Positions 33,060 through 41,788 of a stretch of 64,000 nt of DNA are shown here, piece after piece; the stretch's first letter is position 1, and each line of letters starts with the position of its first letter. A model generated the notes under the pieces. That model did no database searches. It saw nothing but the letters and a program-made list of their open reading frames with translations, and was not told the DNA's origin. Made by a program: the position numbers and the translations under genes. The DNA is from Thermotogota bacterium ADurb.Bin062. GTDB lineage: Bacteria > Thermotogota > Thermotogae > MWEM01. The stretch lies in NCBI GenBank assembly GCA_002071085.1, contig MWEM01000003.1, forward strand, positions 31,023-95,022, in the 5' to 3' direction.

Positions 33060-34727
33060 ATGTTCAAGATGCCGGAAAAGATAACGTACGCCTTGCCGGA
33101 GCTAATAGGAAACACCGAACTCTTCGTCGGGAGAAAAAAGGAGTTCGATTTTTTTCTCGGGGTTTGGTACAACCGTTTAATCGGTAATATCGCGCAAAGT
33201 CAAGCGATCGTCGCCAGGCGGAAGAAAGGGAAAACGGCGTTTCTGCAGCGGCTGTTCAATATCCTGTGGAGCTGCCCAGAAACAGGTGTCATCCCGTTTT
33301 ATTTTAGCTTCAAGGATTTCAACACCACTCTTGCGGAATTTGCGAAATCCTTTTTCGCCACTTTTACGAATCATTACCTCTCTTTTTTGGAAAAAAACGT
33401 CGAGTATCTTCAAAACCCCTATTCTTTCGAACTACTTGATACACTCATCGAAAAAGTTCCGGAGTTGAGTCGGCATTATGAATCTATAAAGAGATTTAAA
33501 GCGGCGAACGAATGGGGATTGATGTGGGAAGTGGCGAGTCGCGCGCCTTTTGAGACAGCGGTAACACAAAAGATCAAAATTGTCCAAATCTTGGACGAAT
33601 TTCAAAACATCAATGAATACGTTTATGACTATCGGGGGCAAAAGATCGATACGTTGAGCGGGACTTACCTGGACCTTGCGGAGAAGAAAGAGGCGCCGCT
33701 CATCATTTCGGGGAGTGAAGTCCACGGGTTGATGAAGATCATCCTGAACCTCACCGCCCGGTTCAAAGAACGAACGCTTGGGAACCTCCCGGAAGAGGAG
33801 GCCAAAGAAGCGATCCGACGGTACGCGCTCGTTTCGCAGACCCAAATCAACGAACAGGCGGAAGAAAAGATATGGAACCTGACGCAAGGGGACCCGTTGT
33901 ATATCCGCGCGTTGCTGCTGAGCGAACACAACGAGACGAGAGACTACACCCGAGAAGACAACATCGTTGAAACGTACACGCAGGAGATCACACACGGAGA
34001 GATCTACGACACCTGGATGGAATACATCGCGAAGATCTTTCTGGAAGTGAATAAAAGAAACGCGAAGAGGCTCTTACTGTACCTATTTCAAGCGGGAGAA
34101 GAGCGCACCCGAGCGCAAATGATCAAAGACCTCAAGCTCGATATGACCGACTCCGAACTAGAAACGAAACTGCAAAAGTTAATCAAAGCAGACCTGATCT
34201 CGTTGGGGAGTTCCGCGTTCAGATACACTGTCGCGAAAGACAAGACTTATGAATTGGTGTTTCGGAGATTGTACCAGGATGAAATAGACAACTTCATCCC
34301 AGACATACGCAAAGAGCTCCGCCGGGAGATGGGGAGGACGAGCTACGAGAAGGGGAAGTTCCGAGAATACCTCGTACGAGAACGGATCAAGAGGCCGTTC
34401 AACCTGAAAGACCTTGCGGAAAACGGGATAGACTTCACCGTCAAACCGAAAACGATCTTAGAGCGCGAAACGGTCAAAGTCGGGATACGGAACCGAGAGA
34501 TCGATCTAATCGTGAAAGGGAACATCGAGTTGTGGATCGACGTGAAAGACACGAAAGGGAAGTATGGGAAACGCGAAGTGGACCGCTGGATAGAGATCAA
34601 GCAGGTTATTACCGCGGAAAGTCCGAAAATTCTTTTCGCGACATACTCTCAAAACGGCTATATGTCTTCCGCGAAAGAGCTCCTCGTATCGAATGGGGTG
34701 TACGTGCTGAAGGGTGAAGAGGGGTAG
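33060..34727 (+). CDS. AAA/STAND-type ATPase with a C-terminal nuclease-like domain
   Basis: A 555-residue protein. ATG 33060 is 33 bases after a good -10 box and has GGGTGAAAG before it. Residues 20-60 read LFVGRKKEFDFF then AIVARRKKGKTAFLQRL. The latter is the P-loop position of archaeal-type ATPases, but the first glycine is changed, giving ARRKKGKT. Walker B is KIVQILDEFQNI near residue 180, and LIISGSEVHGLMK follows as sensor. A winged-helix region (ERTRAQMIKDL) comes next. The last 110 residues have KVGIRNREIDLIVKGNIELWIDVKDTKGKYG, close to the PD-(D/E)XK nuclease-like end of DUF234 proteins. Role unknown; such genes are common, variable accessory genes. Confidence 0.65.
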   Translation: MFKMPEKITYALPELIGNTELFVGRKKEFDFFLGVWYNRLIGNIAQSQAIVARRKKGKTAFLQRLFNILWSCPETGVIPFYFSFKDFNTTLAEFAKSFFATFTNHYLSFLEKNVEYLQNPYSFELLDTLIEKVPELSRHYESIKRFKAANEWGLMWEVASRAPFETAVTQKIKIVQILDEFQNINEYVYDYRGQKIDTLSGTYLDLAEKKEAPLIISGSEVHGLMKIILNLTARFKERTLGNLPEEEAKEAIRRYALVSQTQINEQAEEKIWNLTQGDPLYIRALLLSEHNETRDYTREDNIVETYTQEITHGEIYDTWMEYIAKIFLEVNKRNAKRLLLYLFQAGEERTRAQMIKDLKLDMTDSELETKLQKLIKADLISLGSSAFRYTVAKDKTYELVFRRLYQDEIDNFIPDIRKELRREMGRTSYEKGKFREYLVRERIKRPFNLKDLAENGIDFTVKPKTILERETVKVGIRNREIDLIVKGNIELWIDVKDTKGKYGKREVDRWIEIKQVITAESPKILFATYSQNGYMSSAKELLVSNGVYVLKGEEG

Positions 34728-34739
34728 TAGGAGCGCACC

Positions 34740-35037
34740 CTCTGAGCGCAACGAGCTGGGAACGCATGGGCATTCCCAGTTGTTCCCATAATTTTTCTCT
34801 CTGTGTCCTCCGTGCGAACCCTGTTTTTCAAGATACGTGAAAAAGTGTATTGCGCCGTCGCGAAAAGAACCGGCGCTTACGCCGCGATGCCCGTGAGAGG
34901 TTATCGCGGGGTAAGTGGTTTTTACGACCCCGCGATCCGCCCTTTTCCGCTTCTACGCCGCGATGACTACAAGGGCTAAAAATCCTACTGTCGATTCTGA
35001 CCTTGTTTCTCGATTACACTCCATAACTTGGCACATA
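34740..35037. repeat. Mosaic repeat block
   Basis: The block contains GGGAACGCATGGGCATTCCC, a CTCTGTGTCCTCCGTGCGAACC tract, TATTGCGCCGTCGCGAAAAG, GGCGCTTACGCCGCGATG and GTTATCGCGGGGTAA units. The right end is CCATAACTTGGCACATAC, a diverged GTCAAGTT-type end. No matching left end is seen, so this copy appears truncated on the left. Confidence 0.6.
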
Positions 35038-35210
35038 CGACCTTATAAAGCATTCGAAAGTCTCTCGCGTTCCGAAGTGTTCTACTCAAAACAGGTAGTC
35101 GTATTGCGTGCATTTTATTGCATACTGCATAATTTTTCGCGCTCGTCTGTTTTTTCAGAAGTTAGCGATACGATATAATAATTATTATATAGCTCACTTT
35201 CTCTGCTTTT

Positions 35211-35240
35211 TTGGACGGCTCCCTCCCTTTTTGGTACAAT
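35211..35240 (+). promoter_or_regulatory. Promoter of the branched-chain 2-oxoacid fermentation operon
   Basis: TTGGAC (35211-35216) and TACAAT (35235-35240) are 18 bases apart; TGG before the -10 makes it an extended type. Downstream, CGCCTCTCGC and GCGAGGGG (about 35251-35269) can form a leader hairpin. The start codon is 100 bases downstream. Confidence 0.6.
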
Positions 35241-35340
35241 GAAAATAGGCGCCTCTCGCTCGCGAGGGGTTTTCACCGAGGTTCGTTGCCTTTTTCTTCG
35301 AAAGCATGCGTTATAAAATCATAAAAAAGGGGAGAGTTTT

Positions 35341-36609
35341 ATGGACAACCTAACGGAAGTAACGGATCAGATCGTGGAGCGAAAACTGTCTGCCGTCGCC
35401 AAACGGATGAAAGCGAGTATTATCCGCGAGATGCTGAAATCTACCTCCATTCCAGGTATGATTTCCTTCGGAGGAGGTGTGCCCGACCCCGAAACCTTCC
35501 CGAGAGAACACCTCGCAGAGATCGCCAAAGAGTGCGTCGAGGCCGAGTACAAAGCGACGCTGCAGTATGGAACGACTGAGGGAGACAAACAGCTGAAACA
35601 GCAGTATATCAACTACCTCCGAAAGTACGAGGGGATCGAAGGGCTGGGAGAGGATAATATGGTGATCACGACCGGCTCCCAGCAGGCGTTGGACCTCGTC
35701 GGAAGAACCTTTCTCGACACCGAGTCGACTTGCGCCATCTGCGACCCGGTTTATCTCGGGGCCGCCAGCGCTTTTATGATCCACGCGCCAAATTTCATCA
35801 AACTGACGATGCAAGAAGACGGGCCCGATGTGGATTTCTTGGAAAGCAGCCTTAAAAAGATGACCGAGGCCGAGAAGGAACGGTTCAAATTTTTCTACCT
35901 GGTCAGCAACTTCGACAACCCCACCGGGATATGCCTATCGTTGGAAAAACGCCTTCGCATCCTCGAAATCGCGGCTACCCACAAGATCCTCATCGTTGAG
36001 GACGATCCATACGGGCTACTTCGCTTCGAGGGGGAAAAGATTCCATCCATCTTTAAGTTAGCCGTCGAGCGCGGCATGCAGGACTACGTTCTTTTGTTGA
36101 ACACCTTCAGCAAGATTCTGTCTCCGGGTTTGAGAATCGGTATCGTAATCGGGAATTCAAAGATCGTCCGGAAACTCGTGGTGGGAAAGCAAGTCGCGGA
36201 CCTATGCACATCGCCGCTTCTCCAGAGAATGACCGCCCGGTATCTGGAACGCCACGACCCCGTCCTTCATCTACAGAACGCCCTGAAGGTGTACGCCAAA
36301 AAGCGAGACACGATGATGGCCTCTTTCAAAGAGGATTTCGGGAACATCGAAGGCGTTCACTGGACCTATCCGCAAGGGGGGTTGTTCTCCTGGATGTGTT
36401 TCCCTGAGTGGGTGGATACGATGGAGATGCTCGAGTTTGCGACGAAGAACCTCCTGATCTACGTCCCGGGCATCGCCTTTTCTGTGGGAGAAAGCAACAA
36501 GAATTGTATGCGCCTATCCTTCTGTCTGCCGTCGGAGGAACAGATACGCGAAGGCTCCAAACGATTGTTGAAGGCGTTTCAGCAGTACTCGGCGACAAAG
36601 GGGAGATGA
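35341..36609 (+). CDS. PLP-dependent class I/II aminotransferase (2-aminoadipate/branched-chain type)
   Basis: A 422-residue cytoplasmic aminotransferase preceded by AAAAAGGGGAGAG. MISFGGGVPDPETFP near residue 40, LQYGTTEGDKQLKQQ, the cofactor-binding ITTGSQQALDLVGR, NFDNPTGICLSLEKR, VEDDPYGLLRFEGE and the PLP lysine in LNTFSKILSPGLRIG define fold type I, LysN/MocR-like. It heads an operon that oxidises 2-oxoacids to acids, so it most likely converts branched-chain or similar amino acids to their 2-oxoacids. The gap to the butyrate kinase gene is three bases. Substrate choice is inferred from context. Confidence 0.85.
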   Translation: MDNLTEVTDQIVERKLSAVAKRMKASIIREMLKSTSIPGMISFGGGVPDPETFPREHLAEIAKECVEAEYKATLQYGTTEGDKQLKQQYINYLRKYEGIEGLGEDNMVITTGSQQALDLVGRTFLDTESTCAICDPVYLGAASAFMIHAPNFIKLTMQEDGPDVDFLESSLKKMTEAEKERFKFFYLVSNFDNPTGICLSLEKRLRILEIAATHKILIVEDDPYGLLRFEGEKIPSIFKLAVERGMQDYVLLLNTFSKILSPGLRIGIVIGNSKIVRKLVVGKQVADLCTSPLLQRMTARYLERHDPVLHLQNALKVYAKKRDTMMASFKEDFGNIEGVHWTYPQGGLFSWMCFPEWVDTMEMLEFATKNLLIYVPGIAFSVGESNKNCMRLSFCLPSEEQIREGSKRLLKAFQQYSATKGR

Positions 36610-36612
36610 TGC

Positions 36613-37698
36613 ATGCCCTTGATTCTGGTGATTAATCCAGGGTCTACCTCCACCAAGGTCGGGGTCTTTAAGCTCACATCGGTCGGACCCTTAGAACCGG
36701 TCTCAAAAAAGACCATTTCGCACGACGCCGATTCCCTTCGGAAGTATCCGCGGCTTTTAGACCAGATCCAAATGCGCACGGAAGATATCGAGAGGTTCGT
36801 CGAAGAGTCTGGCTTTTCATTGGATCAATTCGACGCTTACGCGGCGCGGGGCGGTATCTTGCCGCCGATGACAGGAGGCACTTACGAAGTCAACGCCGAG
36901 ATGGTCCATTACCTAAAAGAACTTTCCCCGGTGGACCACGCCTCGAATCTGGCCGCCGTGATCGCTTACGGCTTCGCGGAAAAAACCGGTAAAAAGGCTT
37001 ACATCACGGATCCGGTCTCGACCGATGAATTCGAAGCCCCAGCGAGATATTCCGGAATACCTGAGATCGAGCGGAAGAGCTTTATCCACGCGCTGAATAT
37101 GAAAGCGGTCTCTCGGATCGTTTCCAAAGAGATAGGAAAGCCTTACGATCAATGCCGCTTCGTCGTCGCGCACTTGGGAGGAGGCATCTCCGTGGGCGCT
37201 TTGAAAAACGGGCGGTTCATCGATGTGAACAACGCCAACGACGAAGGGCCTTTCAGTCCGGAGCGCACAGGCGAACTCCCCGTGGGCGATGTGGTCAAAC
37301 AAGCCTATTCGGGCGACTACACGGCGAAGTCTCTAAAAAACGCTTATACCAAGCGAGGCGGTCTGGTCGCCTATCTCAATACCAACGATCTGCGCGCGGC
37401 TTTCGAAATGGCCAAGCGGGACTCTCAAGCGGCGGAAGTGATCGAGGCGATGGTCTTCCAGATCGCGAAAGAGATCGGTGGGATGTGCGCGGTTTTACAG
37501 GGCAAGATCGACGCCATCATCCTGACCGGGGGGATGGCGCATCTGATTCCCTTCGTGGAGAAGATAAAAGAATACGTTTACAACTTCGGCTTAGTGACCG
37601 TCGTTCCTGGTGAGGACGAGTTGAAAGCGCTCGCCGAAGGGACCTTCGCCGTTCTTGGGGGAACGGAAACGGCCGGCCATTTCGCCATAACGAGGTGA
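36613..37698 (+). CDS. buk: Butyrate (branched-chain acid) kinase
   Basis: A 361-residue ASKHA-fold kinase that converts acyl-phosphate and ADP to the free acid and ATP. LILVINPGSTSTKVGVF opens the protein, and VAHLGGGISVGALKNG near 185 and FSPERTGELP are family motifs. The C-terminal ILTGGMAHLIPFVEKI and VVPGEDELKALAEG give the adenosine-binding loop. The start ATG at 36613 sits in the GGGGAGATGATGC junction after the aminotransferase gene. A second paralogue follows the phosphotransbutyrylase gene. With Vor-type enzymes in the same operon, isobutyrate and isovalerate are the likely products. Confidence 0.92.
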   Translation: MPLILVINPGSTSTKVGVFKLTSVGPLEPVSKKTISHDADSLRKYPRLLDQIQMRTEDIERFVEESGFSLDQFDAYAARGGILPPMTGGTYEVNAEMVHYLKELSPVDHASNLAAVIAYGFAEKTGKKAYITDPVSTDEFEAPARYSGIPEIERKSFIHALNMKAVSRIVSKEIGKPYDQCRFVVAHLGGGISVGALKNGRFIDVNNANDEGPFSPERTGELPVGDVVKQAYSGDYTAKSLKNAYTKRGGLVAYLNTNDLRAAFEMAKRDSQAAEVIEAMVFQIAKEIGGMCAVLQGKIDAIILTGGMAHLIPFVEKIKEYVYNFGLVTVVPGEDELKALAEGTFAVLGGTETAGHFAITR

Positions 37699-37703
37699 GA
37701 GTG

Positions 37704-38618
37704 ATGAAAGAGAAAAGAATCAGAAGGCTCGAAGAGCTCCTGCCGCTGGCGCGCGGCAATAAAAAGGTCGTGGCTATCGCGGCTGCCGAAGACGATACGG
37801 TTCTGAAGGCCGCGCAAAAAGCCTATCAACAGGGGATTGCCGATTTCATCCTGTTCGGCGATCCACACAGGATCCGATCGATCGCTCAGGAAGAAAAGAT
37901 CGACCTAACTCCTTTCGAAATCGTTCCCGCCACTCGACCGGAAGAAGCCGGGTATTTGGCGGTGAAAAGCGTCTTCGAGAAAAAGGCGCAAACGGTGATG
38001 AAAGGCAACTGCAAAACTGCCGATCTGTTAAAAATCATCCTAAAAGACGAGTTCGAGTTGAAGACTGACCGGACGATGAGTTTGGTCGCGGTTTTCGAGA
38101 TTCCGGACTTTGAACGGCTACTCATCGTCACGGATCCGGGTATCGTGATCCAACCGACGCTCGAACAGAAGGTGCATTTATTGCAAAACGCCTGCGCGGT
38201 GGCCCGTGTCTTGGGTATCGAAGAACCCAAAGCGGGCGTGATCGGCGCCGTGGAGGTTGTCAATCCGAAAATGCCCGCTACGATGGAAGCTGCAGTGCTC
38301 AGCAAAATGGCTCAGAGGGGGCAGATCGGTAAGCTGATCGTGGACGGGCCCTTCGCTTTGGATAACGTGGTCTCCGAAGAGGCGTGCCGCCACAAAGGGA
38401 TCGTGAGCCCTGTCGGCGGGAAAGCGGATATCATCTTGACCCCCGATCTCAACGCCGGTAACGTCTTGTACAAAGCGCTCGTGTTTTTAGCGAAAGCCAA
38501 ACTCGCCACCACGATTATGGGCGCGAAAACCCCGATTATCTTGACCTCGAGAGCGGACAGCGACGAAACCAAGCTCTATTCTATCGCTTTGAACATCCTC
38601 TTGAGCGAGGTGTTGTGA
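37704..38618 (+). CDS. ptb: Phosphate butyryltransferase
   Basis: A 304-residue enzyme exchanging CoA for phosphate on short or branched acyl-CoA. Landmarks are GNKKVVAIAAAEDDTVLKA near the start, GDPHRIRSIA, MKGNCKTADLLKIIL, LLIVTDPGIVIQPTLEQK and the C-terminal KADIILTPDLNAGNVLYKAL with TTIMGAKTPIILTSRAD. The ATG at 37704 follows AGGTGAGAG; the GTG at 37695 would overlap the kinase gene and is less suitable. It links the acyl-CoA from the VorDBAC enzyme to the two flanking kinases for substrate-level ATP formation. Confidence 0.92.
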   Translation: MKEKRIRRLEELLPLARGNKKVVAIAAAEDDTVLKAAQKAYQQGIADFILFGDPHRIRSIAQEEKIDLTPFEIVPATRPEEAGYLAVKSVFEKKAQTVMKGNCKTADLLKIILKDEFELKTDRTMSLVAVFEIPDFERLLIVTDPGIVIQPTLEQKVHLLQNACAVARVLGIEEPKAGVIGAVEVVNPKMPATMEAAVLSKMAQRGQIGKLIVDGPFALDNVVSEEACRHKGIVSPVGGKADIILTPDLNAGNVLYKALVFLAKAKLATTIMGAKTPIILTSRADSDETKLYSIALNILLSEVL

Positions 38619-39700
38619 TGAGTCACCTGATTTTGGTGATCAACCCGGGATCGACCTCGACCAAGCTGGCGATCTTCGAAGAGGACCGGTTAATCGTAGA
38701 AAAAACCCTACGGCACGAGAGTAAGGAACTCGAGCCGTTCGCCAGAATGGCCGATCAATACGCCTTCCGAAATCAAATGATCCTGGACTTCCTGAAGGAG
38801 GCGGGGTACCGGGTCCCACAGTTTTCGGCCGTCATCGGCCGCGGCGGTTTGGTGCGCCCCATCGCCGGCGGCACCTACCGGGTGAACGAGGGGATGCTGG
38901 AGGACCTTCGCACCGGTCGCTATGGCGAACACGCCTCTAATTTAGGGGCGATTCTGGCCGCCGAATTGGTGGGAGATTTGCCGATCCCCACGTTAATCGC
39001 GGACCCCGTGGTCGTCGACGAACGCATTCCCGTCGCCTGTTATTCCGGCTACCCTTCGATCCAACGAAAAGCCATCTTCCACGCCCTCAATCAAAAGGCG
39101 GTCGCTCGGGCTGTGGCCAAGACATTGGGAAAAACCTACGACCGGTGCAACCTGATCGTGGCGCATATGGGGGGTGGCATCTCCATTGGCGCTCACCAAA
39201 ACGGCAAGGTGATCGATGTGAACAACGCCCTCGACGGAGACGGCCCCTTCTCTCCAGAGCGAAGCGGCACTCTGCCGTTGACCCAGCTGATCGACCTCTG
39301 TTTCCGCGGAGATATTTCGCTGACGGAGATGAGAAAAAAGGTCAAGGGGAAGGGGGGGTTGGTCGCCTACCTTGGCACGACCGACGCGCGCGCCGTTCAG
39401 CAAAGAATCCGTGACGGAGACGCTTACGCCAAAGAGGTCTATCACGCGATGGCCTACCAAATCGGCAAGTGGATCGGGAAGATGGCGGCGGTACTGAAGG
39501 GCAAAGTCGACCAGACCGTGCTCACCGGCGGCTTAGCCTATGACCAGGCCTTTTTAGTCCCGTGGATTTCCGAGATGGTAGAATATATCGCGCCCATCAC
39601 GGTCATTCCTGGCGGTGACGAAGAGAGGGCCCTCGCCGAAAGCGCGCTGAGGGTATTGCTTCGCCAGGAAGAAGCCAAAGTCTATGACCCGAAAGGATAG
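38618..39700 (+). CDS. buk2: Butyrate kinase paralogue (Buk2-type)
   Basis: A 360-residue second acyl kinase with INPGSTSTKLAIFEEDR, VIGRGGLVRPIAGGTYRV, VAHMGGGISIGAHQNG, FSPERSGTLP, VLTGGLAYDQAF and VIPGGDEERALAE. The ATG shares one base with the ptb stop codon (TGATG), and GAGCGAGG precedes it. It clearly differs in sequence from the first copy, so the pair may split substrates (straight versus branched acids) or form mixed oligomers. The Buk-Ptb-Buk2 order is also what I recall from Thermotoga, where Buk2 is a branched-chain acid kinase. Confidence 0.92.
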   Translation: MSHLILVINPGSTSTKLAIFEEDRLIVEKTLRHESKELEPFARMADQYAFRNQMILDFLKEAGYRVPQFSAVIGRGGLVRPIAGGTYRVNEGMLEDLRTGRYGEHASNLGAILAAELVGDLPIPTLIADPVVVDERIPVACYSGYPSIQRKAIFHALNQKAVARAVAKTLGKTYDRCNLIVAHMGGGISIGAHQNGKVIDVNNALDGDGPFSPERSGTLPLTQLIDLCFRGDISLTEMRKKVKGKGGLVAYLGTTDARAVQQRIRDGDAYAKEVYHAMAYQIGKWIGKMAAVLKGKVDQTVLTGGLAYDQAFLVPWISEMVEYIAPITVIPGGDEERALAESALRVLLRQEEAKVYDPKG

Positions 39701-39712
39701 TGAGAGACCAGT

Positions 39713-40411
39713 TTGATCGACTTCAACACCCATCCGATTCTTAAAACCTATAAGAACTTCATCTTTTTCGGGATGTTCGGAAGTGGCAAAACGGAGATCT
39801 CTTTGTCCTTCGTCCGAACACTTAAAACGCTATTCGAGCTGGTCGCGATCGCGGATATCGACACGGTGAGCCCCTTCTTCCGTAGCCGCGATGAGAAAGC
39901 GCCGTTGGAAGCGGCGGGCATCCGGGTGATGGTTCCACCTTTCCCGTTTTTACACGGCGATTTGCCAATCATCGTCCCTGAAGTAGGAGGTTTTTTACAA
40001 AACGAGGCCTATCGTGTTGTCGTGGACGTAGGAGGTGACGATGACGGGGCGACCGTTTTAGGATCGCTATCCCGCTTTGCGAAAGAACACCCGACGGCCG
40101 TGTTTTTTGTCGTCAACACCAAACGCCCGTTTTCCGAAACGCCGAACGCGATCATCCACAATATGTATCGGCTTAGTCAAAAAAGCCGAATGTCCATCAC
40201 TGCCATCATCCACAACACCCATTTACAGGCTGAAACCACGCTCGATATGATCGCTCAAGGCGAGGCCATCCTTCGGGAAGTGTCGGAGGCCACGAAGGTC
40301 CCGGTATTCGCCACGGTCCTTCAGGACTCTCTAGCGAGAGCGGTCAGTGATCACGCGCTTTCTTTCCCCACTATGACGATCCATCGCTACCTGAAAACAT
40401 CCTGGGAATGA
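39713..40411 (+). CDS. P-loop NTPase of unknown role in the 2-oxoacid operon
   Basis: A 232-residue soluble protein with TTG start at 39713. The P-loop is FFGMFGSGKTEISLSF near residue 21, followed by ELVAIADIDTVSPFFRS. VVVDVGGDDDGATVLGSL near 105 is the switch-like region, and VFFVVNTKRPFSET follows. The layout is close to MinD/ParA or CobQ-type ATPases, but the deviant lysine of that class is not obvious. It lies between acyl kinase and ferredoxin genes and is probably co-transcribed. A role in cofactor or iron-sulphur insertion, or in regulating the oxidoreductase, is conceivable but unproven. Confidence 0.7.
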   Translation: MIDFNTHPILKTYKNFIFFGMFGSGKTEISLSFVRTLKTLFELVAIADIDTVSPFFRSRDEKAPLEAAGIRVMVPPFPFLHGDLPIIVPEVGGFLQNEAYRVVVDVGGDDDGATVLGSLSRFAKEHPTAVFFVVNTKRPFSETPNAIIHNMYRLSQKSRMSITAIIHNTHLQAETTLDMIAQGEAILREVSEATKVPVFATVLQDSLARAVSDHALSFPTMTIHRYLKTSWE

Positions 40412-40481
40412 AAGCGGTTTCTCTGTTTCTCGTCTCAGATACTATGAGCGCAAAATCTCTCTAAGGAACAAGGAGGAGGAA

Positions 40482-40709
40482 ATGGCTAGAAAAGCCTACA
40501 TAGAAATCGACCCCGAAAGATGTAAGGGATGCGGCCTCTGCGTCAACGTTTGTCCGCAGAAGATCATCCAATTTTCCAAAGAATTCAACGCGAAGGGGTA
40601 CCATCCCGCTCAACAAGTTGACCCTGACGAACGATGTGTTGGTTGCGGGTTTTGTTATATGAGCTGTCCGGACACGTGCATCACCGTCTACCGGATACCG
40701 AAGGTGTAG
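40482..40709 (+). CDS. vorD: Ferredoxin-type subunit (delta) of 2-oxoacid:ferredoxin oxidoreductase
   Basis: A 75-residue protein with two 4Fe-4S sets, CKGCGLCVNVCP and CVGCGFCYMSCP, behind a strong AAGGAGGAGG site. It is the electron-transferring small subunit of the VorDBAC/KorDABC complex, moving electrons from the thiamine site to free ferredoxin. The three other subunits follow directly. Confidence 0.9.
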   Translation: MARKAYIEIDPERCKGCGLCVNVCPQKIIQFSKEFNAKGYHPAQQVDPDERCVGCGFCYMSCPDTCITVYRIPKV

Positions 40710-40720
40710 GGGGTGGCGTT

Positions 40721-41788
40721 ATGGCTGAAAAAATACTGTTAAAGGGAAACGAAGCGATGGCGGAAGCCGCGTTGAGAGCGGGGTGTCAGGTCTACTTCGG
40801 CTATCCGATCACGCCGCAAAGCGAACTGATCGAATACATGGCGAAGCGGATGCCCGAGATCGGTAGAACCTTTTTACAAGCGGAAAGCGAAGTCGCCGCG
40901 GTGAATATGATCTACGGTGCCGCCTGCACGGGTACGCGGGTGATGACCTCCACCTCTTCTCCGGGATTCTCCCTGATGATGGAAGGCGTGTCGTATATCG
41001 CCGGGGCGAATTTACCCGCCGTATTCATCAACGTAGTCCGAGGTGGCCCGGGACTCGGGGATATCCAACCCGCGCAATCGGATTACTTCCAAGGCACAAA
41101 AGGAGGCGGTCACGGAGATTATCGGCTAATCGTCCTGTCGCCGGCCACGATTCAAGAAGCCGTGAATATGATGTTTGATGCCTTCGACCTAGCTGATCGG
41201 TACCGGAATCCGGTGCTCATCATCGCGGACGGACTACTGGGTCAAATGATGGAGCCCGTCGAACTTCCCGATTTCATAACGCCAGATCGGATACCCAACC
41301 ACGAGGGCTGGGCGCTCAGGGGAAAAGGAAGCAGGGAGCAACACACGATCACCTCATTCGATCTGGATCCCGTAAAACTGGAAGAGATGAACCTTAAGAA
41401 CTACGAGACCTACCAAAAGATACAAGAAAACGAAGTGCGCTACGAAGAATACCTGATGGATGACGCCGAAGTGGCTTTCGTGGCCTACGGCACGATGGGA
41501 CGCATCTTGAAGACCACGATCCGTCTGGCTCGTGAAGCCGGCATCAAAGCCGGTTTGATCCGACCCATCTCCTTGTGGCCCTTCCCCGAAAAACCTATCA
41601 GAGAAGCCGCAGAGAAAGTGAAGATGGTGATGTCGGTCGAAATGAGTATGGGCCAAATGGTGGAAGACGTGCGGTTGGCCGTTTCCGGAAAAGTTCCCAC
41701 TCCGTTTTATGGCCGCACGGGCGGGATCGTTCCCACGCCCACCGAAGTTTTCGAAGCCCTTAAACGAGAATGGGAGGCGTTAGTATGA
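40721..41788 (+). CDS. vorB: 2-oxoacid:ferredoxin oxidoreductase alpha subunit (VorB/KorA)
   Basis: A 355-residue subunit starting at ATG 40721 behind AGGGGGTGG. ILLKGNEAMAEAALRAGC, YFGYPITPQSELIEYMA, FLQAESEVAAVNMIYGAA, SSPGFSLMMEGVSYIAGA and RGGPGLGDIQPAQSDYFQ are the thiamine-pyrophosphate pyrimidine-domain landmarks. The sequence is closest in my memory to the 3-methyl-2-oxobutanoate (VorB) type. It oxidatively decarboxylates branched 2-oxoacids to acyl-CoA and CO2 with ferredoxin as acceptor. 2-oxoglutarate as substrate is the main alternative, but ptb/buk context favours branched acids. Confidence 0.88.
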   Translation: MAEKILLKGNEAMAEAALRAGCQVYFGYPITPQSELIEYMAKRMPEIGRTFLQAESEVAAVNMIYGAACTGTRVMTSTSSPGFSLMMEGVSYIAGANLPAVFINVVRGGPGLGDIQPAQSDYFQGTKGGGHGDYRLIVLSPATIQEAVNMMFDAFDLADRYRNPVLIIADGLLGQMMEPVELPDFITPDRIPNHEGWALRGKGSREQHTITSFDLDPVKLEEMNLKNYETYQKIQENEVRYEEYLMDDAEVAFVAYGTMGRILKTTIRLAREAGIKAGLIRPISLWPFPEKPIREAAEKVKMVMSVEMSMGQMVEDVRLAVSGKVPTPFYGRTGGIVPTPTEVFEALKREWEALV

